Below, in pieces: positions 27,901 to 38,328 of a DNA stretch of 64,000 nt (positions within the stretch are counted from its first letter, which is position 1; each line of letters begins with the position of its first letter). Location: assembly GCF_001668675.1 (NCBI RefSeq), contig NZ_LZKQ01000071.1, positions 1-64,000 of the forward strand. The letters run 5' to 3'. The DNA comes from Mycobacterium asiaticum. Its GTDB lineage: Bacteria > Actinomycetota > Actinomycetes > Mycobacteriales > Mycobacteriaceae. Both the position numbers and the translations under genes were made by a program. A model generated the notes under the pieces. That model saw only the letters and a list, made by a program, of their open reading frames with translations. It searched no databases and was not told the origin of the DNA.

Positions 27901-29307
27901 TCAGCGGCGGAACTGGTTGAGGGCGCGCATCTTGTTCGTCACGTCCAGCGCCGCGACCTTGTAAGCCTCGGAGAACGTCGGGTAGTTGAACACCGCGTCG
28001 ACCAGATAGTCGACGGTGCCACCGCAACCCATCACGGCCTGCCCGATGTGGACCATTTCGGTGGCGCTGGTGCCGAAGAGATGCGCGCCCAGCAACTTGC
28101 GGTCGGTGGTGGACACGAGCAACTTGAGCATGCCGTAGGAGTCGCCGGCGATCTGGCCGCGGGCCAGTTCGCGGTACCGGCACACGCCGACCTCGTAGGG
28201 GATCGACTGCTTGGTCAGTTCCACTTCCGTGGCGCCGACGTAGGACACCTCCGGAATCGAGTAGATCCCGATCGGCTGCAGGGCGGTGATGCCTTCGGTG
28301 GGTTCCCCGAACGCGTGGTAGGCCGCCAGTCTTCCCTGATCCATCGAGGTCGCGGCCAGCGCGGGAAACCCGATGACATCGCCGACGGCGTAGATGTGCT
28401 CGACCTTGGTCTGGAACTGGTCGTCGACGAAAATCCTTCCGCGATGGTCGGTTTCGAGCCCGGCGTTCTCCAGGCCGAGGTGCTCGGTCTGCCCTTCCCG
28501 GCCCGCGGAGTACATCACCGTCTCGGCGGGGATCTGCTTGCCGCTGGCCAGGGTGGTGACCGTGCCCGAGGCGCCGACGTCGACCGCGGTGACCTCCTCG
28601 CCGAAACGGAACGTCACCGCCAGGTCGCGCAGGTGGAACTTGAGCGCCTCGACGATCTCGGGGTCACAGAAGTCCAGCATCGTGTCGCGCTTCTCGACGA
28701 CGGTGACCTTCGTGCCCAGCGCGGCGAACATCGACGCGTACTCGATCCCGATCACCCCAGCGCCGACCACCACCATCGACGACGGCAACGACCGCAGGTC
28801 CAGGATGCCGTCGGAATCCAGCACCCGCTTCTCGTCGAACTCCACCCCCGATGGCCGCACCGGCTTGGTGCCGGTGGCGATGACGATGTAGTCGCCGCTG
28901 ACCGTCACCCGCTCACCCTGGGCGTCTTCCTCCACGAGGATGGTGTGCGGGTCGACGAAGCGGCCATGACCGAGCACCAGGTCGATCCGGTTGCGCATCA
29001 GCTGCGACCGCACCACGTCGACCTGTTTGCCGATCACATGCTGGGTCCGGGCGAGCAGGTCGGCCGGGGTGATCTTGTCCTTGACCCGGTAGCTGGCGCC
29101 GTACAGCTCGCGCTGGCTCATGCCGGTCAGGTAGACGACCGCTTCCCGTAGCGTCTTCGACGGGATGGTGCCGGTGTTCACGCAGACGCCGCCGACCATC
29201 CGGCCCCGCTCGACGATCGCGACCGACTTGCCCAGCTTTGCCGCGGCGATCGCGGCCTTCTGGCCGCCGGGCCCGGATCCGAGAACGACCAGGTCGTATT
29301 CGCGCAT
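27901..29307 (-). CDS. sthA: SthA, soluble pyridine nucleotide transhydrogenase
   Basis: 468 residues, the length I recall for M. tuberculosis SthA (Rv2713). Interconverts NADPH and NADH in the cytosol. FAD-binding [20 protein letters not shown] at the N-terminus, NAD(P)-binding [19 protein letters not shown] mid-chain, and the dimerisation domain at the C-terminus. Only the first redox Cys position is kept ([14 protein letters not shown]), as in true transhydrogenases and unlike lipoamide dehydrogenases. ATG of MREYDLV chosen; an ATG three codons upstream is possible. Confidence 0.93.
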   Translation of the reverse strand: MREYDLVVLGSGPGGQKAAIAAAKLGKSVAIVERGRMVGGVCVNTGTIPSKTLREAVVYLTGMSQRELYGASYRVKDKITPADLLARTQHVIGKQVDVVRSQLMRNRIDLVLGHGRFVDPHTILVEEDAQGERVTVSGDYIVIATGTKPVRPSGVEFDEKRVLDSDGILDLRSLPSSMVVVGAGVIGIEYASMFAALGTKVTVVEKRDTMLDFCDPEIVEALKFHLRDLAVTFRFGEEVTAVDVGASGTVTTLASGKQIPAETVMYSAGREGQTEHLGLENAGLETDHRGRIFVDDQFQTKVEHIYAVGDVIGFPALAATSMDQGRLAAYHAFGEPTEGITALQPIGIYSIPEVSYVGATEVELTKQSIPYEVGVCRYRELARGQIAGDSYGMLKLLVSTTDRKLLGAHLFGTSATEMVHIGQAVMGCGGTVDYLVDAVFNYPTFSEAYKVAALDVTNKMRALNQFRR

Positions 29308-29419
29308 GGAAGTCATGGTTAGACGATAGAGCCCACAGTCGCGACTTTCTCCACAAGCGGGCGGCTGAATCACGTTGTGCGAGCACGAACTGACGGTCGG
29401 TGTCGTCAGCGTGGACGCC

Positions 29420-30475
29420 ATGACGACGCAACGAGCTGACTTCGAACTCAATCGCCCCGGCGCTCTGATCGCCGCACTGCCGGCGATCCTCGGTTTCGTG
29501 CCGGAGAAATCGCTGGTGCTGGTTTCGCTGGAGGGCGGTGGGATGGGCTCGGTGCTGCGCGCCGACCTGTCCGAGGACCTTCCCGGCCGTGTCGAGCAGC
29601 TCGCCGAGGTGGCCGCGGCAGCACGTCCGGACGCCGCGATCCTGGTGCTGGTGGACGACGAGGGTGCCCAGTGTCCGGTGTGCAACGACGAGTACCGCGA
29701 GCTTTGCGACGCGCTCACCGATGCGCTGGCGCGGTACGGCATCCAGCGCTATGCGGCGCACGTGGTGGACCGGGTCGCCGCGGGCGGGCGTTGGCATTGC
29801 GTCGACGGCTGCGGCGCGGGCGGGCCGATCGACGATCCGGCGGCGTCACCGCTGGCCGCGGCGGCGGTGCTGGAGGGGCGGCGACTGTATGCCCGGCGCG
29901 CCGACCTGCAGGCGGTGATCGCGACCGACCCTGGGCGCAGCGAAGCGCTGGCGGCCGCGGTCGAGAAGGCGGCGATCGCACGTGCGGCCGCGTGCGAAGC
30001 CGATCCGGCCGGCTGCGGCCGGCGCGACGTCGAGCTGGCCATCGACGCCGCCGCCCGGGTGATCGACGGGCAGGGCCTCAGCGATGCGGAGTTGGCCCAG
30101 CTGGGGTGTGCGCTGATCGACGTGCGGGTGCGCGACACGCTGTATGCCCTCGCGGTGGGCGAGACGGCGGACGCCGCCGAGGCGCTGTGGTCGCTGCTGT
30201 CGCGCCTGTTGCCGCCACCGTGGCGGGTGGAAGCGGTGGTGCTGTTGGCGTTCAGCGCCTACGTGCGCGGTGACGGACCGCTGGCGGGGGTGTCACTGGA
30301 AGCCGCGCTGCGTTGCGACCCACAGCATCGGATGGCTGGCATGCTGGATCAGGCGTTGCAGTCGGGCTTGCGCCCCAACGACATTCGCAAGCTGGCCGGT
30401 ACCGGCTATCGGCTGGCCGCCCAACTGGGGGTGCGGTTGCCGCCGCGGCAGGACTTCGGCCGGCGCGCCGGCTAG
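29420..30475 (+). CDS. DUF4192 protein
   Basis: 351 residues equivalent to Rv2712c. The start [24 protein letters not shown] is the DUF4192 signature. A central region has two Cys pairs ([12 protein letters not shown] and CVDGC), and the C-terminal half is helical. Function unknown; the family is restricted to actinobacteria. The ATG of [10 protein letters not shown] is chosen because the sequence upstream lies in the sthA promoter region. It ends 4 bp from the ideR stop. Confidence 0.8.
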   Translation: MTTQRADFELNRPGALIAALPAILGFVPEKSLVLVSLEGGGMGSVLRADLSEDLPGRVEQLAEVAAAARPDAAILVLVDDEGAQCPVCNDEYRELCDALTDALARYGIQRYAAHVVDRVAAGGRWHCVDGCGAGGPIDDPAASPLAAAAVLEGRRLYARRADLQAVIATDPGRSEALAAAVEKAAIARAAACEADPAGCGRRDVELAIDAAARVIDGQGLSDAELAQLGCALIDVRVRDTLYALAVGETADAAEALWSLLSRLLPPPWRVEAVVLLAFSAYVRGDGPLAGVSLEAALRCDPQHRMAGMLDQALQSGLRPNDIRKLAGTGYRLAAQLGVRLPPRQDFGRRAG

Positions 30476-30479
30476 TGGC

Positions 30480-31169
30480 TCAAACCTTCTCGACCTTGAC
30501 GGCGTGCGCCATCTCGTGCGGCAGGGTGACGTTCTCGTGGCCCGGGATGACGATGGTCACGCCGCCGACACCGGTCTCGACGGTCACCCGCGCGTTGGGC
30601 ACCACGCCGGCGTCCTTGAGCCGGGTGATCAGGTCGATGTCGCCCTGGACGTGCTCGGTCAGCTGGCGGACGACGACGGCGACCGGGGATCCCGGCGGCA
30701 GCTCGGTCAGCCGGACCAGGATCGCGTCGTCGGCGTCGAACTCCGAACCCACACCCAGGTCCAGCAGGCCCGGGATGGGGTTGCCGAACGGAGAGGTCGT
30801 GGGGTTGTTGAGCACCTTGACCAACCGGCGCTCGACGTCCTCACTCATCACGTGCTCCCACCGGCATGCCTCGGCGTGCACCTCTTCCCATGGCAATCCG
30901 ATGACGTCGACCAGGAGGCGCTCGGCGAGGCGGTGCTTGCGCATCACGGATATCGCCAGCGCGCGGCCCTTGTCGGTGAGCTCAAGGTGGCGGTCGCCGG
31001 CCACGCGGAGCAATCCGTCGCGCTCCATCCGGGAGACGGTCTGGCTCACCGTCGGCCCGCTCTGCTCCAGCCGTTCGGCAATCCGCGCACGCAGCGGCGT
31101 TACACCCTCTTCTTCGAGGTCGTAGATGGTGCGCAAGTACATCTCGGTGGTGTCAACCAAGTCGTTCAT
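30480..31169 (-). CDS. ideR: IdeR, iron-dependent regulator
   Basis: 229 residues; DtxR-family master iron regulator. HTH in residues 25-50 (ARIAERLEQSGPTVSQTVSR). All expected metal ligands are present: His79, Glu83 and His98 (site 1) and Met10, Cys102, Glu105 and His106 (site 2). The C-terminal SH3-like domain follows residue 150. With Fe(II) it represses siderophore genes and activates storage genes. It lies downstream of sigB on the same strand, separated by 145 bp with a hairpin. Confidence 0.97.
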   Translation of the reverse strand: MNDLVDTTEMYLRTIYDLEEEGVTPLRARIAERLEQSGPTVSQTVSRMERDGLLRVAGDRHLELTDKGRALAISVMRKHRLAERLLVDVIGLPWEEVHAEACRWEHVMSEDVERRLVKVLNNPTTSPFGNPIPGLLDLGVGSEFDADDAILVRLTELPPGSPVAVVVRQLTEHVQGDIDLITRLKDAGVVPNARVTVETGVGGVTIVIPGHENVTLPHEMAHAVKVEKV

Positions 31170-31247
31170 TCAGCATCCTCCGTTGCCGCCGAGTCTACTT
31201 CGCCAGCCGTGCGGATGGTTCGTCCAAAACGCTCCACCGCAGCAGTA

Positions 31248-31273
31248 TGCCCGCCGCGCAAGCGCGGCGGGCA
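31248..31273 (-). terminator. Hairpin terminator downstream of sigB
   Basis: TGCCCGCCGCGC and GCGCGGCGGGCA form a perfect 12-bp stem (31248-31259, 31262-31273) starting 41 bases after the sigB stop. Very G+C-rich and without a U-tract, as for many mycobacterial terminators. Confidence 0.6.
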
Positions 31274-31314
31274 CACCGTCTCCTATCGGGCTCGAAATCC
31301 AGCTCGGCGCTGCC

Positions 31315-32274
<960 letters not shown>

Positions 32275-32311
32275 TGCGCCCTCCCGATTGGCTTGTCTTT
32301 GTCATGTGGTT

Positions 32312-32338
32312 AACGAGAAGCCCGGTCGCAGAGTTCCC
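32312..32338 (-). promoter_or_regulatory. SigE/SigH-type promoter of sigB
   Basis: Minus strand: GGGAAC (32338-32333), 17 bases, CGTTAA (from 32315). It matches the extracytoplasmic-function sigma consensus of mycobacteria, 38 bases before the sigB ATG. Confidence 0.75.
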
Positions 32339-32422
32339 ACCGCTCCGCCATCTCACACGCTGTGACGTGCAGAAATACGGCGATGACCTGAGAATGTCCT
32401 GAGAAGTGGCGCGAGTGGACGG

Positions 32423-32830
32423 CTAGCGGGAACCGTCGGGGTCGATGACCTGCGCATCGGGTTGCGTCAGCGGATCACGACGCGGCTCCAGTGCCAGCCG
32501 TTCGGCGGTCGGGAACAACGGGGTGCGCTTGCGGGAATGGTCGAAGCGTCGGGGTTCGCCGGCGTCACGCGGGGGACGGTCGTTGGCGATCAGAACAGCC
32601 ATCCACGGCAACGGTATTGAGGCAGCGACGATCAACAGAGATATCAAGCCGTTGTGCCAAGCGCCGTAAGCGATGGCCGCCAACAGCAACGCAGGGATGC
32701 GGAACGCCATGAGAGTGAGGTATTTACGCACCCGCGCGCGATGCTGCACCTCGTAGGAAGGTGCGGCAGCGGTGATGAGTACCGGTCGGCCCTCCTCGTC
32801 GAAACCGCCGAGCTCGGTGCCGCGCTTCAT
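32423..32830 (-). CDS. DUF3099 membrane protein
   Basis: 135 residues equivalent to Rv2709. A short N-terminal part with VLITAAAPSYEVQHRARVRKY (DUF3099) is followed by two hydrophobic helices (about residues 38-82) and a basic tail with ANDRPPRDAGEPRRFD. Function unknown. The ATG of MKRGTELGGF is chosen; longer readings overlap the divergent DUF3039 gene. It is followed by sigB on the same strand. Confidence 0.7.
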   Translation of the reverse strand: MKRGTELGGFDEEGRPVLITAAAPSYEVQHRARVRKYLTLMAFRIPALLLAAIAYGAWHNGLISLLIVAASIPLPWMAVLIANDRPPRDAGEPRRFDHSRKRTPLFPTAERLALEPRRDPLTQPDAQVIDPDGSR

Positions 32831-32897
32831 CCTTCCACTGTTCCACACGAAAACGCTTTTGGGTTCTCCGGTGTCAGTCGGCAGGTCAGGAGGCACA

Positions 32898-33146
32898 ATG
32901 TGTGGCATGGACACCCAGACGATCGAACGCACCGATGCCGAAGAACGCGTCGATGACGGGACCGGCAGCGATACTCCCAAGTTCTTCCACTACGTCAAGA
33001 AGGACAAGATCGCCGAGAGCGCGGTCATGGGCAATCACGTTGTGGCGTTGTGTGGCGAGGTTTTTCCGGTCACCCGGGCCGCCAAGCCGGGCTCACCCGT
33101 CTGCCCCGACTGCAAGCAGATCTACGACCGGCTCAAGAAGGGCTGA
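32898..33146 (+). CDS. DUF3039 small Cys-pair protein
   Basis: 82 residues equivalent to Rv2708c. The conserved KFFHYVKKDKIAESAVMGNH is followed by VALCGEVFPV and VCPDCKQIYDRL, giving three cysteines including a CxxC that may bind zinc or act in redox. Function unknown. The ATG at 32898 follows AGGAGG by four bases; an ATG three codons later is possible. Its stop is directly adjacent to the stop of the convergent YihY gene (TGATCA). Confidence 0.8.
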   Translation: MCGMDTQTIERTDAEERVDDGTGSDTPKFFHYVKKDKIAESAVMGNHVVALCGEVFPVTRAAKPGSPVCPDCKQIYDRLKKG

Positions 33147-34148
33147 TCACGCCGTAGGTTCGACGTTGGCCGCGTCCGGGACCGCCTTCGACTGAGGTAC
33201 TTCCGGTTCGTTCGTGCCGGTCATCGCTGCGGTGCGACGGGTCAGCCAGTTCCGCAACCGGTGTGCGTGGGTGGCCGGAGCGGGGAACTCCTCCTGGATG
33301 GCGGCGTTGAGTTCGGCGCCGATCATGATCGAGAAGCCGCCGAAGAACGCGAACAACAGGAAGGCGATCGGGGTGGCCAGCGCGCCGTAGGTGTAGCCGG
33401 TGCTGCCGATCCACCGCAGGTAAAGGCGCAGGCCCAGGGTCGCGACGGCGAACACCACGGTGGCCAGCACGGTGCCGGGTATCAGCCGGTGGGTGGGCAA
33501 GGGCACCGGTAGCGCCACCCGGTACAGGACGGTCACGCCGGCCATCAGGCCCAGGATCAGCGCCGGGTAATAGCCGTAGTGCAGCAGGTTCTGCAGTCCT
33601 ATCGGGATGTGCTCGCTCACCTTGCGCGGTCCCACCACCGCCACGGGAGCTGTCGCCACCACGAAGACCAGCATCACGATGTAGATGAACAGCGAGAAGA
33701 AGCGCTGCCGCACCGGGTGGCGCAGCGGCGTCTGGTCGTGCGCCTCGACGATCGCGTCGACGAAGGACGAGATGGCTGAGGATCCCGCCCACAACGAGAT
33801 CAGGAAACCCAGAGAGGCGACCTCACCGCCGGCGTGGGTGGTGATATCGCGGATCGTGGGCTCGATGATCTCGTTGACGACACTGGGGGAGAAGAAGCTA
33901 CGCGCTGTGCCCAGAATGCTTTTGATGATCGCCGACAGGGTGTCCTTGCCGAACAGCGGAGCCACCCAAGCCAGCGTGCCCAGGATTCCCAACAGCAGCG
34001 GCGGCGTCGAAAGACACGTCCAAAATCCCGCTTCCGCGGACTCGGAGAAAATCGAATCGTCCCAGGCCTTGGCCAGCGCCCTTTTGAAAATGTGCCAAAA
34101 GTGGTGGCGGGACGGTTTCAGCGTTTCGGCGCTCATCCCGTCCAGCAT
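33147..34148 (-). CDS. YihY/BrkB-family inner membrane protein
   Basis: 333 residues equivalent to Rv2707. About six transmembrane helices follow a short cytosolic N-terminus, with the conserved segment GGFSIMIGAELNAAIQEE near the end. The C-terminal 45 residues are charged and probably cytosolic. Family members were once called RNase BN; that assignment was wrong and the true role is unknown. An ATG at 34136 (MSAETLK) is an alternative start. Confidence 0.82.
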   Translation of the reverse strand: MLDGMSAETLKPSRHHFWHIFKRALAKAWDDSIFSESAEAGFWTCLSTPPLLLGILGTLAWVAPLFGKDTLSAIIKSILGTARSFFSPSVVNEIIEPTIRDITTHAGGEVASLGFLISLWAGSSAISSFVDAIVEAHDQTPLRHPVRQRFFSLFIYIVMLVFVVATAPVAVVGPRKVSEHIPIGLQNLLHYGYYPALILGLMAGVTVLYRVALPVPLPTHRLIPGTVLATVVFAVATLGLRLYLRWIGSTGYTYGALATPIAFLLFAFFGGFSIMIGAELNAAIQEEFPAPATHAHRLRNWLTRRTAAMTGTNEPEVPQSKAVPDAANVEPTA

Positions 34149-34199
34149 TGCCGAAGATTACTCGCGCCGCCGACATTGCGGCGGGCGAGTTCGACGGAT

Positions 34200-34385
34200 T
34201 TAGCTACCGCTCACCTCGAGGACGGCCGCCAGTTCAACCAATTTCGCTTCGTGCTCGTTGGCGTGGTGCTGGCAGAACAGCAGCTCGGCCCCCGAAGGCA
34301 GCTTGGCACGCACGCGGGCAGCGGCGCCGCAACGGTCGCAGCGGTCTGCCCGGGTGAGTTCGGGACTGGTCAGAGTTGCGTTCAT
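34200..34385 (-). CDS. DUF7455 small zinc-ribbon-like protein
   Basis: 61 residues. CDRCGAAARVRAKLPSGAEL followed by LFCQHHANEHEAKL gives a CxxC plus Cys/His cluster that probably binds zinc. It is widespread next to sigma-factor genes of actinobacteria; function unknown. The ATG is preceded by CGGAGGAG. It lies 51 bp upstream of the YihY gene on the same strand. Confidence 0.75.
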   Translation of the reverse strand: MNATLTSPELTRADRCDRCGAAARVRAKLPSGAELLFCQHHANEHEAKLVELAAVLEVSGS

Positions 34386-34512
34386 GGCTCCTCCGTTCTG
34401 GCGATAATTTCACTCTGTCAGACGTTCGGAGTTTTCGCCTTGTTCCCCGACCGTTATGAGGTGTGTCGTTTCTCACGGATTTTCGGCGTGCGAAATGGGC
34501 ATTCTTGGTGAG

Positions 34513-34869
34513 ATGACTGCCCCGCGCGTGCTGGTCCATTTGTGCGGAATTCGGGACTGGGCCCAGGCGAGTCGGCGCGGGGGCATCGAACCGGACTCCC
34601 CGGACGGTTTCATCCACCTGTCCACGCCGGAGCAGGTCCATCTGCCGGCGAATCGACTATTCCATGGACGACGCGATCTGCTGTTGTTGTACATCGACGT
34701 CTCCGCTCTCGATGCGCCGTTGCGCTGGGAGAATGGAGTACCCACGGACCCGGAATCCATGCTTTTCCCGCACCTGTACGGCCCGCTGCCGTCGGCGGCG
34801 GTCATCAGGGCGGTCGAGTACCCGCCGGCGCCCGACGGCAGCTTCCCGCCCGCCCAGGGCACTACGTAG
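34513..34869 (+). CDS. DUF952 protein
   Basis: 118 residues, probably equivalent to Rv2705c. DGFIHLSTPEQVHLPANRLF and LLLLYIDVSALDAPLRWE are characteristic of DUF952, a fold distantly related to ADP-ribosyl/RNA 2'-phosphotransferase-like enzymes. The substrate is unknown. The start is uncertain: the ATG at 34513 (MTAPRVLVHL) or an ATG at 34495. It overlaps the convergent RidA gene by 8 bp. Confidence 0.75.
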   Translation: MTAPRVLVHLCGIRDWAQASRRGGIEPDSPDGFIHLSTPEQVHLPANRLFHGRRDLLLLYIDVSALDAPLRWENGVPTDPESMLFPHLYGPLPSAAVIRAVEYPPAPDGSFPPAQGTT

Positions 34870-35245
34870 ACGTCAGGTAAGCGTCGGCTTCGATCTCCAC
34901 CAGCAGATCCGGCGCGATCAGCGCCGAGACCTCGACCATGGTGGTCACCGGGCGGATCTCGCCGAACACTTCCGCGTGCACCGCGCCGACCTCGCGCCAG
35001 CTGGTGATGTCGGTGACGTAGGTGCGGGTCCGGATCACATCGGCCAGTGTGGCGCCGGCTTGTTCCAAAGCAATCGCGATGCGGCTCAACGCATTTCGTG
35101 CCTGATCGGTCACATTGGTCCCGCTGCCGGTGGTGCCGGCCACCACCACGTGCGGACCCACGCGCACCGCGCGCGAGTAACCGACAATCGATTCGAACTC
35201 GGAGTCGGAGGAGATGTTGTGGCGGTCGGCTGGCATGGCCGTCAC
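34862..35245 (-). CDS. RidA/YjgF/UK114-family imine deaminase
   Basis: 127 residues equivalent to Rv2704. Rid proteins are trimers that hydrolyse reactive enamines and imines made by PLP enzymes. The segment ADVIRTRTYVTDI holds the conserved Arg that binds the substrate carboxylate, and LLVEIEADAYL the conserved Glu. GTG at 35245 or ATG at 35236 as start. It is divergent from the lipoprotein gene. Confidence 0.85.
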   Translation of the reverse strand: MTAMPADRHNISSDSEFESIVGYSRAVRVGPHVVVAGTTGSGTNVTDQARNALSRIAIALEQAGATLADVIRTRTYVTDITSWREVGAVHAEVFGEIRPVTTMVEVSALIAPDLLVEIEADAYLTST

Positions 35246-35298
35246 GGTACCGGCGCTGTCGCTTTACCTGCGGCGTGTCGGGCTGGTAGCAGTGCTGT

Positions 35299-35745
35299 GT
35301 GCGCAGATTCGCCTGGGTCGCCGTGGCCGTTCTGATCACCGGCTGCCTGGGTGTCCGGCAGCACTCCGGCCCCGGTATGAACGACGAGGTCCGAGACGGG
35401 ACTTTGGCCTTCACCGTGACGGCTATTCACCTCGGTGTGCCCGAGACAGGGCACCGCACGGCGCAGGGTGTCTTCGTCGTCGTCAACCTGATGGTCAAGA
35501 ACGACGGCCCCACCCCCCGGGCGGTGTACTGCCAAGACCAGATGCTCACCGACTTCTCCGGCAAAAACTACGAGCACGCGTTCAACCTCGACAGTCCCAA
35601 CGATCGGACCAACATCGAGGCGGGCAAGCAGGTGCTCGTGACATGTGCGTTCGACGTCCCGAAAGCCATGCTGCCGGCCAGCATCACCCTGCGGGCGTCT
35701 CAGTTCTCCCACGGCGTGCGCGTGGCGCTGATGGCGGGGGGATGA
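35299..35745 (+). CDS. DUF4352 lipoprotein
   Basis: 148 residues. The signal peptide RRFAWVAVAVLITGC ends in a lipobox (LITGC; Cys16), so the protein should be lipid-anchored outside the membrane. The mature part is an Ig-like DUF4352 domain (GTLAFTVTAIHLG, FVVVNLMVKNDGPTPRAVYC). This family includes Mpt63-like secreted antigens. The GTG start lies 53 bp from the divergent RidA start. I do not recall a counterpart between Rv2704 and sigA in M. tuberculosis. It ends 4 bp from sigA. Confidence 0.75.
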   Translation: MRRFAWVAVAVLITGCLGVRQHSGPGMNDEVRDGTLAFTVTAIHLGVPETGHRTAQGVFVVVNLMVKNDGPTPRAVYCQDQMLTDFSGKNYEHAFNLDSPNDRTNIEAGKQVLVTCAFDVPKAMLPASITLRASQFSHGVRVALMAGG

Positions 35746-35749
35746 ACGC

Positions 35750-37246
35750 CTAGTCCAGGTAGTCGCGCAGTACCTGCGAGCGGCTGGGGTGGCGCAGCTT
35801 GGACATCGTCTTGGACTCGATCTGGCGGATCCGCTCCCGGGTCACCCCGTAGACCTGCCCGATCTCGTCCAGCGTGCGCGGCTGGCCGTCGGTGAGGCCG
35901 AACCGCAGCCGCACGACGCCGGCTTCGCGCTCCGACAGGGTGTCCAGCACCGACTGCAGCTGGTCTTGCAGCAGCGTGAACGAAACCGCGTCGACGGCGA
36001 CGACCGCTTCGCTGTCTTCGATGAAGTCGCCGAGCTGGCTGTCGCCCTCGTCGCCGATGGTCTGGTCCAGAGAGATCGGCTCCCGGGCGTACTGCTGGAT
36101 CTCCAGCACCTTCTCCGGGGTGATGTCCATCTCCTTGGCGAGTTCCTCAGGAGTGGGCTCGCGGCCCAGGTCCTGCAGCAGCTCGCGCTGGATGCGGCCC
36201 AGCTTGTTGATCACCTCGACCATGTGCACCGGGATACGGATGGTGCGGGCCTGGTCGGCCATCGCGCGGGTGATAGCCTGGCGGATCCACCACGTCGCAT
36301 AGGTGGAGAACTTGTAGCCCTTGGTGTAGTCGAACTTCTCCACCGCGCGGATCAGACCGAGGTTGCCCTCCTGGATGAGGTCCAGGAACGCCATGCCGCG
36401 ACCGGTGTAGCGCTTGGCGAGCGAGACCACCAGACGAAGGTTGGCTTCCAGCAGGTGGTTTTTCGCGCGATCGCCGTCGCGGCAGATCCACATCATGTCG
36501 CGACGCTGGGCGGCCGGCAGCTTCTCGCCGCGGTCGTTGAGCTCCATCATGAGCTGGGTCGCATAGAGGCCTGCCTCGATGCGCTTGGCCAGCTCGACCT
36601 CTTCCTCGGCGTTCAGCAGCGCCACTTTGCCGATCTGCTTGAGGTAGGCGCGCACCGAGTCGGCGGATGCGGTGAGTTCAGCGTCCTTGCGGGCCTGGCG
36701 CAGCGCCTCGGACTCGTCTTCGTCCCAGACGAAATCTCCGGAGGCCTTGTCCTTTTCGGTCGGCTCGGCGATCTCTTCGTCATCCTCGGCGGCGGCTTCA
36801 CCGGCTGCGGCCACCGGAGCGGCCTCGCCGTCCTCGGCCTCACCGTCGGTGACTTCGAGTTCGGTGTCCTCGGCGTCTACGGCGACTTCCTCTTCCAGGT
36901 CGTCGAGGCTCAGGTCCGCGGCGTCGATCTCCAGGTCTTCGCCCGGCTCGACATCGATGTCGGTGTCCAGCTCGTCGCCGCCGTCCAGGGCGACGTCGAC
37001 TCCGGTCGTGTCGTCGGCATCCGTCGGCTTTGCCGCGCCGCGCGTCGCCGGTGCCTTGGCAGCCTTGGCGCGGGTCTTCTTGGGAGCGTCACCGGCGCCG
37101 TCCGGCGCTGCCTTGGTGGCCTTGGTTGCCCGCTTTGCCGGAGCGGACCCGTTGGCGGCCTTGGCCGCCGTTCGCTTGGCGGGAGACTTTGCGGCGGTCC
37201 GTTTCACCGGCTCATCGGTGATCGGATTAGCCTTCGTCGCTGCCAC
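35750..37246 (-). CDS. sigA: SigA, primary sigma factor
   Basis: 498 residues (M. tuberculosis SigA is about 528; the difference is in the N-terminal extension). Residues 1-85 are Lys/Ala/Pro-rich, 85-170 strongly acidic. Regions 1.2 to 4.2 follow with almost no change from M. tuberculosis: [80 protein letters not shown]. The GTG start gives [13 protein letters not shown], preceded by GAAGGGGTG. Sigma factor of housekeeping genes. Confidence 0.97.
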   Translation of the reverse strand: MAATKANPITDEPVKRTAAKSPAKRTAAKAANGSAPAKRATKATKAAPDGAGDAPKKTRAKAAKAPATRGAAKPTDADDTTGVDVALDGGDELDTDIDVEPGEDLEIDAADLSLDDLEEEVAVDAEDTELEVTDGEAEDGEAAPVAAAGEAAAEDDEEIAEPTEKDKASGDFVWDEDESEALRQARKDAELTASADSVRAYLKQIGKVALLNAEEEVELAKRIEAGLYATQLMMELNDRGEKLPAAQRRDMMWICRDGDRAKNHLLEANLRLVVSLAKRYTGRGMAFLDLIQEGNLGLIRAVEKFDYTKGYKFSTYATWWIRQAITRAMADQARTIRIPVHMVEVINKLGRIQRELLQDLGREPTPEELAKEMDITPEKVLEIQQYAREPISLDQTIGDEGDSQLGDFIEDSEAVVAVDAVSFTLLQDQLQSVLDTLSEREAGVVRLRFGLTDGQPRTLDEIGQVYGVTRERIRQIESKTMSKLRHPSRSQVLRDYLD

Positions 37247-37423
37247 ATACACCCCTTCGGTTGGACGCACTTCCGGTGGGTCTGGGCATGGTTGACCGAA
37301 AGTGTCTGCTATGTCGAATGTCGGCGTTTGATATCAGCGTGAATACTCGCGCGCTATCGGTTGGGCGGCCGCCGACGACCATTGTAACTTCACCACGGGG
37401 TTGAACTGCCCGAGCAGACGAAA

Positions 37424-38221
37424 TCAGTGCGTCACGTCGCGCGTCGAGGCCATCGCCGCGCCCACGATTCCGGCAGCGTTCTGCAGCGTGGCCGGCACCA
37501 CCGGCGTGCGGTTTTCCAGCAAATGCACCCACTTGTCGGCCTTGCGGCTGATCCCGCCGCCGGCAATGAACAAATCCGGCCAGATGGCGTTCTCGATGGC
37601 CACGAGCACCCGGGTCACCTGTTTCGTCCATTTCTCGTAGCTCCACCCGTTCTTTTCTTTCACCGACGACGCCGCCCGGTGTTCGGCCTCTTTGCCGCCG
37701 ACCTCGATGTGGCCGAACTCGGTGTTCGGAATCAGCTTGCCGTTGTGAATGACCGCCGAGCCGATCCCGGTCCCGAAGGTGAGCAGGACGACCAGGCCTT
37801 CGTGACCTTTGCCCGCGCCGTAGCGCTCCTCGGCCAGCCCCGCGGCGTCGGCGTCGTTGAGGATGGTGACGTCCTGACCATCGAGTTCGGCGCTGATGAT
37901 GTCGTGGGCGTTAGTGCCGATCCACGATTTGTCCACGTTGGCCGCGGTCTGGACGATCCCGTGGGTGACGACGCCGGGGTAGGTCACTCCAAGCGGACCG
38001 GTCCAGCCGAATCCGTTGACGACTTCTGCGATCGTCTTGGCGACCGCCGCGGGCGTAGCGGGTTGGGGAGTCAGCAGTTTGATCCGGTCACCGATCAACT
38101 GCCCGGTGTCGAGGTCGACGATGGCGCCCTTGATGCCGCTACCGCCGACGTCGATTCCGAAACCTCGTCGCTGGCCGGCGCCTGCTGGTGCTGAGGCGGT
38201 GTCGCTTCCGGAAACGGTCAT
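37424..38221 (-). CDS. ppgK: PpgK, polyphosphate glucokinase
   Basis: 265 residues, the length I recall for Rv2702. ROK-type kinase that phosphorylates glucose with polyphosphate or ATP. Phosphate motif [20 protein letters not shown] near residue 20, [11 protein letters not shown] and [15 protein letters not shown] for the adenosine and sugar regions. The ATG has GAGGAGATTTCG upstream. It lies upstream of sigA on the same strand with a 177-bp gap that contains the sigA promoter region. Confidence 0.95.
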   Translation of the reverse strand: MTVSGSDTASAPAGAGQRRGFGIDVGGSGIKGAIVDLDTGQLIGDRIKLLTPQPATPAAVAKTIAEVVNGFGWTGPLGVTYPGVVTHGIVQTAANVDKSWIGTNAHDIISAELDGQDVTILNDADAAGLAEERYGAGKGHEGLVVLLTFGTGIGSAVIHNGKLIPNTEFGHIEVGGKEAEHRAASSVKEKNGWSYEKWTKQVTRVLVAIENAIWPDLFIAGGGISRKADKWVHLLENRTPVVPATLQNAAGIVGAAMASTRDVTH

Positions 38222-38328
38222 CGAAATCTCCTCGGCGAGACTGAGTTGTCCGCTCACCTTATAGCGATCTGCCGGGGTCGCCGGGTTACGCCGTTCGGGG
38301 AGTTGGCTTGCTGTGGTGCGATAGGCCA

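Noticed and set aside
30960..30990. A RecA-NDp-like TTGTCGGTG inside ideR
   Set aside because: No TAnnnT follows at eight bases and it lies inside a coding region on the wrong strand.
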